This document shows, piece after piece, positions 51,395 to 58,203 of a stretch of 60,787 nucleotides of DNA. The translations under genes and the position numbers were made by a program. Numbering within the stretch: the stretch's first letter is position 1; each line of letters begins with the position of its first letter. A model generated the notes under the pieces. It searched no databases. It saw only the letters and a list, made by a program, of their open reading frames with translations, and was not told the DNA's origin. The DNA comes from an uncultured Lachnospiraceae bacterium (GTDB lineage Bacteria; Bacillota; Clostridia; Lachnospirales; Lachnospiraceae): assembly GCA_900546325.1 (NCBI GenBank), contig URCR01000014.1, positions 1 through 60,787 on the forward strand, written 5' to 3'.

Positions 51395-52318
51395 TTAGAA
51401 ATTGATTTCTGTCTCACACAAAGCGCGCTTCCAGTCTCTGTAAAAGCTGCTGATGGAAGAGTATCTTTTCGATCTTTCAAGCGAGACGGCTTTGCATGCG
51501 ACATCGTAGCATGATCTGCCAAGTTCCCACTGCTCAAAGGAGCAAGGGGAAAATGCATTTTGCTCATAGCGAGTACGTATTTCTTCTTCGGTGTAATTGC
51601 CAAAAAAGCTGTCAAAAAGAAGAGCTCCCAGTGTATAGACATTTGTTGCCTCGTCAATCACAGCACCATAGCAGTATTCTTCCGGTGCTTTTAAACGCTT
51701 TGTCCCCCAGTAGTCTTCTCCCATGTCGTTTGTGGCTGGTTTTTTGCGGAATAAATCGATATCACAGATCGTTGTTCGGTCTGTCTGAAAATCATACATA
51801 ATGCTTCCCGCATAGAAATCAACCGCAACATATCCGTTTTCGGAAACTGTACTCAAAAAGGAAAACAGAACTTCTGCGGCAGCAATTCTCTTCTTCAGAG
51901 GCAATTGCCGAAAACGCTTTGCAGGCGGGATCAGCTGTGGATTTTTGTTATAGTTCTCAAAATTCCAATGATCGAAGAGACAGTCACCATCTGCCCATTT
52001 GAACAAAGAAATATATAAATCATCCAGAGAACCGTGCCATACGAGTTCGATCAAATGTGGATGTCTAATCGTTTCGTAAACAGACATTGCAGATTTGAGA
52101 GCCAAAATCGCCTCTTCCTTTGTACGGATAGACTCTGCAGTACCAATTCCGGCAACTTTCATAAAAAATTTTTCTCGTCCCCGCGCGACACCGAAACTGA
52201 TATTTCCAGAATCATTCTGGTCAAATACGGCAAAAACTTTTCCAAATGCCTGCAGCCATGAAAAATCATGGATTTCTTTTAGGTAAAATTTAATTGTATC
52301 TAATGTAACAGTAATCAT
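51395..52318 (-). CDS. Protein kinase-like protein with divergent catalytic motifs
   Basis: This 307-residue protein has a kinase-like fold. The N-lobe includes FMKVAG, probably the ATP lysine. The catalytic loop is VAVDFYAGSIMYD, with Asp kept and the usual Asn changed to Ser. DFG becomes CDIDLF, and a KAPEEY segment resembles APE. It has no membrane segment. AGGAGG lies 4 nt before the ATG and can be hidden in a hairpin; a 20-codon ORF precedes it. It might phosphorylate a protein or small molecule, or be a pseudokinase. Confidence 0.7.
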   Translation of the reverse strand: MITVTLDTIKFYLKEIHDFSWLQAFGKVFAVFDQNDSGNISFGVARGREKFFMKVAGIGTAESIRTKEEAILALKSAMSVYETIRHPHLIELVWHGSLDDLYISLFKWADGDCLFDHWNFENYNKNPQLIPPAKRFRQLPLKKRIAAAEVLFSFLSTVSENGYVAVDFYAGSIMYDFQTDRTTICDIDLFRKKPATNDMGEDYWGTKRLKAPEEYCYGAVIDEATNVYTLGALLFDSFFGNYTEEEIRTRYEQNAFSPCSFEQWELGRSCYDVACKAVSLERSKRYSSISSFYRDWKRALCETEINF

Positions 52319-52322
52319 ATAG

Positions 52323-52361
52323 CCTCCTGATTCCGGGAGGTAATTATCGATAGAACCTCCC
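52323..52361 (-). promoter_or_regulatory. Alternative hairpins hiding the kinase-like gene's ribosome binding site
   Basis: Segment 52336-52340 (CCTCC on the minus strand) can pair with the Shine-Dalgarno GGAGG at 52323-52327. Alternatively 52335-52340 (CCTCCC) can pair with GGGAGG at 52356-52361, inside the leader ORF. The two pairings exclude each other. Confidence 0.5.
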
Positions 52362-52406
52362 TGATTGTTTATGGTTCATAATTTTGCTTTTACATGTCAT
52401 TGTCAT
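52344..52406 (-). CDS. Putative 20-codon leader peptide
   Basis: The ORF reads MTMTCKSKIMNHKQSGRFYR and ends 25 nt before the kinase-like ATG. AAAGGAG lies about 9 nt upstream. It is basic and has no known homologue to my knowledge. Its Gly-Arg codons contain the GGGAGG that can pair with the anti-Shine-Dalgarno strand. This suggests a translational attenuator like those ahead of some resistance genes. Confidence 0.45.
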   Translation of the reverse strand: MTMTCKSKIMNHKQSGRFYR

Positions 52407-52525
52407 AAAAATCATCTCCTTTATCAGTCAAATATCTATATCAACACAAGACAGGCTTGTGGAAATGAGCAGCCTTTGCTATAGGAAAGTATAGCAAACA
52501 GAAGGTGGATTTTCCAGCAGATTTT
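52407..52525. other. Intergenic region with nested inverted repeats
   Basis: GAGCAGCCTTT (from about 52466) and AAAAAGGCTGCTC (52531-52543, in the AraC remnant's last codons) form an outer inverted repeat. Inside is a 9-bp hairpin, TTTGCTATA with TATAGCAAA. No gene is seen. It may end the AraC-remnant transcript. Confidence 0.4.
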
Positions 52526-53065
52526 TTAAAAAGGCTGCTCTTTGTGTTTTGAAAAATGCCGGAAATCAGAAGGAGTACAGTGCTTATAGTATTTAAATTG
52601 TCTGATGAAGTAACTCATATTTTCATAGCCAGTATTGAGGGCGATTTCTGTGATTGGAGCATTGCTTTTCAGAAGAAGGGCAGCAGCTTGATTGATACGG
52701 TATTCATTCAGGTATGTAAAAGGAGATTTGCCAATCTTCTTTTTAAAAAATTTACAGAAATAATTTTTGTTCATATGTGCGCAGCTGGACAGCTCTTCTA
52801 GATGAATTTTCCTCATATAGTTTGTTTCCATATAAGTAAACACTTCTTTTAGAGGATCGAAATTAGAAGTTCTTTTGAACAAGGTTTCTTCAGAAACTGT
52901 GAGAAATGCATTGTGTAAAAACAGAGTTTCCAATATTTGCAGCAGAAGAATTTTGATGGAAAGCGGAGTCGTGGGAGAGGGAGAATCGTACAGTAAGGCA
53001 GCAGATTCTATGAGAGAGCAGAGCTTCTCGGTACATTCTTTGGGCAGAGTTTCCCCATAGGGAAA
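52526..53065 (-). pseudogene. 5'-truncated AraC-family regulator
   Basis: The C-terminal DNA-binding domain is intact: ELSSCAHMNKNYFCKFFKKKIGKSPFTYLNEYRI, then ITEIALNTGYENMSYFIRQFK. The reading frame stays open upstream through linker-like sequence (LPKECTEKLCSLIESAALL) to a TAA at 53066-53068. It has no ATG or good ribosome binding site, and no N-terminal ligand-binding (cupin) domain. The longest ORF with a start would use a TTG at 52933 and have 135 residues. Full-length relatives are usually about 280 residues. It abuts another gene fragment on the + strand. Confidence 0.72.
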
Positions 53066-53073
53066 TTATTTAA

Positions 53074-53301
53074 ATTTTTATAGAAAAAGAATATGCAAAA
53101 GGATATGGAGAAATGAACACACCAGGATTAGAAGCATTCCTTACAATGTTAGATCAAAGTGATGGCTATCGACCGACAAGTTTCCAGATTGACAACTGGT
53201 CAGAAGTATCTGAAAATTTATCATTGGCATTTGAAGAAATCTTTAATCCAAGTTCTATGAGAGACGTATCGGAAGTACTGGAAGAAGTGGCGCAGCAATA
53301 G
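53074..53301 (+). pseudogene. C-terminal gene fragment, possibly of a solute-binding protein
   Basis: The frame opens right after a TAA at 53071-53073 and ends at 53301 with DVSEVLEEVAQQ. An internal ATG at 53113 with GGAG nearby gives a 62-residue product. The sequence (WSEVSENLSLAFEEIF and an Ala/Glu-rich helical end) resembles the last helices of sugar-binding lipoproteins, but I cannot prove this. It points away from the AraC remnant. Together they look like the two outer ends of a divergent pair whose middle was deleted. Confidence 0.45.
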
Positions 53302-53323
53302 AATGACAGTGAGTACAGCAAAA

Positions 53324-53363
53324 ACCCGTCAGCTGTGGAAGCTGGCGGGTCTTGCCGTTTTAT
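53324..53363 (+). terminator. Possible terminator after the gene fragment
   Basis: An 11-bp stem, ACCCGTCAGCT (53324-53334) with AGCTGGCGGGT (53340-53350). The tail CTTGCCGTTTTA has few consecutive T, so termination may be weak. Confidence 0.5.
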
Positions 53364-53526
53364 AGTTATTAAAGGAATGAGAGTTAAAGTGATACACCCC
53401 GGAATCCCCGAGGTGTATGTACTTTATGAGGGGGGAGATAGTGAGTGTTAATCAACTATCTAAACGTAGTATAACGAATAAATGTGTCTAAAATATGTGT
53501 AATTTCTAAAAGAAAACAAAAAAACA

Positions 53527-53570
53527 TTAAGTAAGTCTTAAGGCTGACGGTATTTTAAACATTTCTTAAT
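53527..53570 (+). promoter_or_regulatory. Candidate response-regulator binding repeats
   Basis: TTAAG at 53527 and 53538, and TTAAA/TTAAT at 53555 and 53566, form two pairs, each with 11-bp spacing. That is the spacing typical of OmpR/PhoB-type direct-repeat sites. They lie just upstream of the regulator's promoter and suggest autoregulation. Confidence 0.45.
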
Positions 53571-53588
53571 AATTTCCATAATCCCCTC

Positions 53589-53617
53589 TTAAAAAATCAC
53601 TGCTATCCTTGTATAAT
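53589..53617 (+). promoter_or_regulatory. Two-component system promoter
   Basis: TTAAAA (53589-53594) and TATAAT (53612-53617) are 17 bp apart. The -10 is only about 19 nt from the ATG, so the leader is very short. Confidence 0.55.
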
Positions 53618-53635
53618 ACAGAGGAGGTGATGAAT

Positions 53636-54331
53636 ATGTTTAATGTATTAGTATGTGATGATGACAAAGAAATCGTAGAAGCGATTGAAATTTATTTACG
53701 GCAGGAGGGCTACAATGTATTAAAAGCCTACGACGGACAGGAGGCGCTCAAGGTTCTTGATTCGACGGAGGTAGACCTTCTTATTATTGATGTGATGATG
53801 CCGAAACTGGATGGCATCCGCGCAACGTTGAAGATCAGGGAGAAGAACAGTCTGCCAATTATTATTCTCTCCGCAAAATCAGAAGATGCAGACAAAATAT
53901 TAGGATTGAATGTAGGAGCAGATGATTATCTGACAAAGCCATTTAATCCGCTGGAGTTAGTGGCAAGGGCAAAGTCCCAGCTTAGAAGATATACACAGCT
54001 TGGAAGCACGGTAGTTGAGAAGAAGAGTTCAGTGTTTACTGTGGGAGGGCTGAAAATTGATGATGAATTAAAAGAGGTGACGGTTGATGGCGATATGATC
54101 AGGCTGACACCTATCGAATATAACATTTTATTACTATTAGTGAAAAATCAGGGGAAAGTATTTTCTATTAATCAGATCTATGAAAGTATATGGAACGAAG
54201 ATGCGATCGGCGCGGACAATACGGTAGCGGTGCATATCCGGCATATACGGGAAAAGATCGAGATCAATCCGAAGGAACCGAGATATTTGAAAGTCGTATG
54301 GGGGGTCGGATATAAGATAGAGAAACTTTAA
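53636..54331 (+). CDS. OmpR/VanR-type response regulator
   Basis: This 231-residue regulator has a receiver domain with acidic pocket CDDDKE. The phosphorylated Asp is in LLIIDVMMPKLDG, with Ser in ILSAKSE and Lys in LTKPFNPLE. A C-terminal winged helix-turn-helix follows (LTPIEYNILLLLVKN, SINQIYESIWNE, VAVHIRHIREKIE, VWGVGYKIE). GAGGAGGTG precedes ATG 53636, chosen over 53630, which is too close. It is the partner of the histidine kinase 29 nt downstream. Confidence 0.94.
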   Translation: MFNVLVCDDDKEIVEAIEIYLRQEGYNVLKAYDGQEALKVLDSTEVDLLIIDVMMPKLDGIRATLKIREKNSLPIIILSAKSEDADKILGLNVGADDYLTKPFNPLELVARAKSQLRRYTQLGSTVVEKKSSVFTVGGLKIDDELKEVTVDGDMIRLTPIEYNILLLLVKNQGKVFSINQIYESIWNEDAIGADNTVAVHIRHIREKIEINPKEPRYLKVVWGVGYKIEKL

Positions 54332-54360
54332 AGAGCAGAAAGCTCTGGAAAGGAGTAAGT

Positions 54361-56925
54361 ATGAACAAATGGTATCAATCAAGATTATGTAAAGGGTTGC
54401 TGCTTATCCTGGTGCATGTGTTAGCAGTGTTTATGGTCATTAGTCTTGCGTGGGTTCTTGTCTATCCGGGGCAGGAATATCTGAGTGCATTTCAGAAAGA
54501 CAAGCCGCTTGCATATGAGGACAGCAAAGGGTTTGAAGATTCAGTTCAGACAACGGTGGCAAATATTTTAGATTACAAGACACTTCGCCCGATCTTTGAG
54601 ACAGAAGGGAAGTATGACCCGAACAGACTGATTGATTTAAAGAAATTTGACGAAGATTCAAGGGCAGTAGATGGAACAAATGAATCGGGAATTGCATATC
54701 CGGTTGGCGATCTGATCAAGTGGGCAGAATCATACGACGGGATAGACTACATGGAGGACGAAGGAGTCATCGTCTGCGAAAAGGAGGATGGCACATACCA
54801 TTATTATTACAAATCTGAATTTAAGAAGTTAATTGAAGAAAAATCGTTACAGTTTGTAGAAACAGAAGAAATGAGCAGTGAAGACTACATGGCGGAGCTG
54901 AGCTATGAGGAATATGCGAATGATGGTTATTATTCAGACGATTCTAAGAAAGAGATAAAGGATAAGGACGGGAAACTTCTTTATACGGATTGCTGGAACT
55001 TTTCAAGTGGAATCATCAATGAAAAGTATGCACCGGAAGGATTCAAGAATCTCTTGGAACTGGTCAATGCAGATCCTGACTGGAATGGAAAACTTGAGGA
55101 AGCTTACAGAATGCTTGACAGTACGCTGGTGATCATTCCTCATTATTATTACCAGTACAAAGATGGGCTGGAGACTGTGGAAGAAGGAAATACCAATCTG
55201 GCATATATGTATGTGGACCAGAAAGAGAAAAAGGTATATACAAACCGAAGTGCATACAAAGATTACAGTAAAGTAGAAGAAAATATAAAAAAGATGACTG
55301 CACAAGGAAAATATGTAGTTGTCGCCCCGAAACTTGCAGATTTTCAAACAAATATGGATGTTTCGGCGGAAGAATGGAAGAACATGGTGACAGGAAGCGC
55401 AAATCAGAAAGAGGATTTTCTCTTTGCGGTTTCGGTGGATACCAACTATCCGATCCAAGATCAATTCTACATGAGAAATAAAGAGTATGAACAGTACAGC
55501 CCATGGGTCAAAGTAGTTGTAGTCGGAAGTGCAGTTTCGGCAATCCTCTTCCTGATAAGTTTTATCTGGCTGACAACAGTGAGCGGGCATGTAAATGGAA
55601 AAGAAGGAATTACACTGAGCTTTTTTGATCGGATCAAAACGGAGATCGCAGCGGCATTGATCATTGGAGGAATTGTACTTGCGATTGCACTGCCGATTTC
55701 GGCGCTGAGTCTTCCTGGGGACCTGTCATATGGCTATACCGAAGAAGGAATTTATATATCCTCCGCTTATGGATTTGAGGAACGGTTTTTTGAGATGGTA
55801 CTGATCGGAGGAATCGGGACACTTATCACTTGCGCAGTGGGAATGCTGGGTTATTTGAGCCTTGTCAAACGGATCAAGGCGAGAACTCTCTGGAAAAACA
55901 GTATTTTGCGGTGGATTGGACACTTGTTTATGGTTTTCTGGGAGAATCGGAGAAGCACGACAAAGATTACACTTGGATATATCGCATTTATGCTGTTGCA
56001 GTTACTGCTGGCGACCGGACATCCAGTCTTTATCTTGCTTGGTCTGGCAATCGATGTCGCAGTGTTTGCATACCTGCTAAAGAGTGCGATTGCGAAGCAG
56101 AAAATCAAATTTGGAATCCAGAGAATCGCATCCGGGGATGTAAATTATAAGATCCCGCTTGGAAATATGATGAAAGAGGATACGGAGATCGTACAGAATA
56201 TCAACCACATCGGGGAAGGAATCCACAATGCGGTTGAGGCAAATATGAAAAATGAGCGGCTGAAGACCGATTTGATCACAAACGTATCACACGATATTAA
56301 GACGCCTCTGACATCCATTATCAATTATGTAGGACTTTTGAAGCAGGAGAAATTTGAAGATCCAAAGATTCAGGGATATCTGGAAATTTTGGATGCAAAA
56401 TCTCAGCGGCTGAAAACACTCACGGAAGATGTGGTGGAGGCATCGAAGATCAGCAGTGGAAATATTACACTTCATTATATGAATATTAATCTGGTAGAAT
56501 TGATCAATCAGACCACAGGAGAATTTGCAGAGAAGTTCGAGAAGAGAAATTTAAGTATCGTCGTCAATGTTCCGAATGAACCGGCAATGATTCGTGTGGA
56601 CAGCAGAAGAATCTGGCGTGTCATTGAAAATATTTACAATAATGCTGCCAAATATGCAATGGAAGGTACAAGAATTTATGCCGATCTGAGAATGTCAGAC
56701 CGCTATGTACAATTTTCTCTCAAAAACGTATCGGAACAGCCGTTAAATATTTCCGCCGATGAACTGACAGAACGTTTCATCCGCGGCGATGTATCAAGAA
56801 GTACGGAAGGAAGCGGTCTGGGATTGTCCATTGCGAAAAATCTGACAGAACTTCAGGGAGGAAAATTCTTACTGTATCTGGACGGAGATCTTTTTAAAGT
56901 TACGATTGTATTCCCAAGGCTGTAA
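54361..56925 (+). CDS. Sensor histidine kinase with large extracytoplasmic domain
   Basis: This 854-residue kinase has one N-terminal membrane helix and then about 340 residues outside (Asp/Glu/Lys/Tyr-rich). Several more membrane helices lie at about residues 385-585 (VVVVGSAVSAILFLISFIWL, AALIIGGIVLAIALPISAL, VLIGGIGTLITCAVGMLGYL and two more). The catalytic part has H box NVSHDIKTPLTSI, N box NIYNNAAKYA and G box GSGLGLSIAKNL. AAAGGAG precedes the ATG. The signal is unknown. The multi-helix membrane region after the sensor is larger than in a standard two-helix kinase. Confidence 0.92.
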   Translation: MNKWYQSRLCKGLLLILVHVLAVFMVISLAWVLVYPGQEYLSAFQKDKPLAYEDSKGFEDSVQTTVANILDYKTLRPIFETEGKYDPNRLIDLKKFDEDSRAVDGTNESGIAYPVGDLIKWAESYDGIDYMEDEGVIVCEKEDGTYHYYYKSEFKKLIEEKSLQFVETEEMSSEDYMAELSYEEYANDGYYSDDSKKEIKDKDGKLLYTDCWNFSSGIINEKYAPEGFKNLLELVNADPDWNGKLEEAYRMLDSTLVIIPHYYYQYKDGLETVEEGNTNLAYMYVDQKEKKVYTNRSAYKDYSKVEENIKKMTAQGKYVVVAPKLADFQTNMDVSAEEWKNMVTGSANQKEDFLFAVSVDTNYPIQDQFYMRNKEYEQYSPWVKVVVVGSAVSAILFLISFIWLTTVSGHVNGKEGITLSFFDRIKTEIAAALIIGGIVLAIALPISALSLPGDLSYGYTEEGIYISSAYGFEERFFEMVLIGGIGTLITCAVGMLGYLSLVKRIKARTLWKNSILRWIGHLFMVFWENRRSTTKITLGYIAFMLLQLLLATGHPVFILLGLAIDVAVFAYLLKSAIAKQKIKFGIQRIASGDVNYKIPLGNMMKEDTEIVQNINHIGEGIHNAVEANMKNERLKTDLITNVSHDIKTPLTSIINYVGLLKQEKFEDPKIQGYLEILDAKSQRLKTLTEDVVEASKISSGNITLHYMNINLVELINQTTGEFAEKFEKRNLSIVVNVPNEPAMIRVDSRRIWRVIENIYNNAAKYAMEGTRIYADLRMSDRYVQFSLKNVSEQPLNISADELTERFIRGDVSRSTEGSGLGLSIAKNLTELQGGKFLLYLDGDLFKVTIVFPRL

Positions 56926-56953
56926 AGGTCAGAGCAAAAGATGGACACCTCTG

Positions 56954-56993
56954 AAAAGGATGGGGAAATTATGAAATTTCCCTGTCCTTTCTT
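56954..56993. terminator. Hairpin after the histidine kinase gene
   Basis: AAAAGGATGGGGAAATT pairs with AAATTTCCCTGTCCTTT around ATG. The tail CTTGCATTTG is not a clean T run, so termination efficiency is uncertain. Confidence 0.55.
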
Positions 56994-57020
56994 GCATTTG
57001 CCGGGGGCAGGCATTACAAT
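56992..57020 (+). promoter_or_regulatory. Promoter for the methyltransferase gene
   Basis: TTGCAT (56992-56997) and TACAAT (57015-57020) are 17 bp apart, 34 nt before the ATG. Confidence 0.65.
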
Positions 57021-57053
57021 ACAACTACGGAAGAAAAAAGGAGTAGAAAACAG

Positions 57054-58190
57054 ATGGAAGAAATTAAGAAAATACTGGAAGAAACCCTGAATATAGATTT
57101 GATCGGAGCTACACTCAGCAATCCGAGAAAAAAAGAAGAAATCGTAAAAGTGAAAGTACGTCCTGTACTGATAAAGGATGTACTTTTCTTTCAATGTGAG
57201 ACACATAAAAATCGTCAGGTATTTCATGAGAATTATGAGTATGAACAGGCCTTGAGCATACTTGCACAGGATATGGAATTGTTTCGCCAGATGCAGATTG
57301 AGACAAAGGATTTTCAGTATACAGTGCTCGTGAGCAAAAAAGGAAAGGTAACTGTTCAGAAAAAGAAAACAAAGGGAGAGAAACGGCAGGTGGAATTGTC
57401 TCACAATCGAAAAAAGAACTACATTTTAAAGGAAGGAATCCAGGTTCCGTTTTTACAAGATCTCGGAGTTATGACAGCAGACGGGAAGATTGTCCGGAGC
57501 AAGTTTGATAAGTTCAGACAGATCAATCGTTTTCTGGAGTTTATCGAAGATATTCTCCCACAGCTTGCAAAAGACAGAGAGGTAACGATTCTTGATTTCG
57601 GATGTGGGAAATCTTATCTGACATTTGCGATGTATTATTATCTGCACGAATTGAAGCACTACGATATCCGGATCATCGGGCTGGATCTGAAAAAAGATGT
57701 GATTGCGAACTGCAATCAGCTTAGTGAAAAATATGGATATGAGAAGCTGAAGTTTCTCGAAGGAAATATCGCGGACTACACCGGGGTCGAGGAAGTGGAT
57801 ATGGTGGTGACATTGCATGCGTGTGATACTGCGACAGACTTTGCGCTTGCAAAAGCAGTAGGGTGGAATGCTAAAGTAATTTTATCGGTACCGTGCTGTC
57901 AGCATGAAGTCAATGGGCAGATCCAAAATGAGATTCTGAGACCGATATTCAAGTATGGATTGATCAAAGAGCGGATGTCTGCGCTGATTACAGATGCACT
58001 GCGGGCGGAGTATCTTGAGGGAGAAGGATATGATGCACAGATCTTAGAATTTATCGATATGGAGCATACACCAAAGAATATTTTGATCAGGGCAATAAAA
58101 ACAGGAAAGAAAAAGAATAATAAAGAACAGATAGAAAGATGCCGGGAGTTTTTACAGATTCATCCGACACTAGGGGAACTGTTGCAATAG
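57054..58190 (+). CDS. Class I SAM-dependent methyltransferase (Methyltransf_32-like)
   Basis: This 378-residue protein has an N-terminal region of about 130 residues of unclear fold, then a Rossmann-like methyltransferase domain. SAM motif I is ILDFGCGKSYLTFA, followed by GLDLKKDVI, HACDTATDFALAKA and a SVPCCQHEV segment typical of Methyltransf_32 proteins. The substrate is unknown. AAAAGGAG upstream supports the ATG. The next gene begins 13 nt later, so they form an operon. Confidence 0.82.
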   Translation: MEEIKKILEETLNIDLIGATLSNPRKKEEIVKVKVRPVLIKDVLFFQCETHKNRQVFHENYEYEQALSILAQDMELFRQMQIETKDFQYTVLVSKKGKVTVQKKKTKGEKRQVELSHNRKKNYILKEGIQVPFLQDLGVMTADGKIVRSKFDKFRQINRFLEFIEDILPQLAKDREVTILDFGCGKSYLTFAMYYYLHELKHYDIRIIGLDLKKDVIANCNQLSEKYGYEKLKFLEGNIADYTGVEEVDMVVTLHACDTATDFALAKAVGWNAKVILSVPCCQHEVNGQIQNEILRPIFKYGLIKERMSALITDALRAEYLEGEGYDAQILEFIDMEHTPKNILIRAIKTGKKKNNKEQIERCREFLQIHPTLGELLQ

Positions 58191-58203
58191 AGGGGAGCTT
58201 TGC

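Larger units (their letters stand above)
53302..53635 (+). other. Intergenic region upstream of the two-component system
   Basis: It holds a hairpin ACCCGTCAGCT/AGCTGGCGGGT (53324-53350) with a weak T tail, and a second hairpin built on TACACC...GGTGTA (about 53394-53417). A 24-codon ORF lies at 53377-53451. Regularly spaced TTAA(G/A/T) repeats at 53527-53570 come before the response-regulator promoter. No larger gene is seen. Confidence 0.5.

Noticed and set aside
55003..55590. A 195-codon minus-strand frame opposite the histidine kinase
   Set aside because: Antisense of the sensor domain; no ribosome binding site and no homology I recognise.
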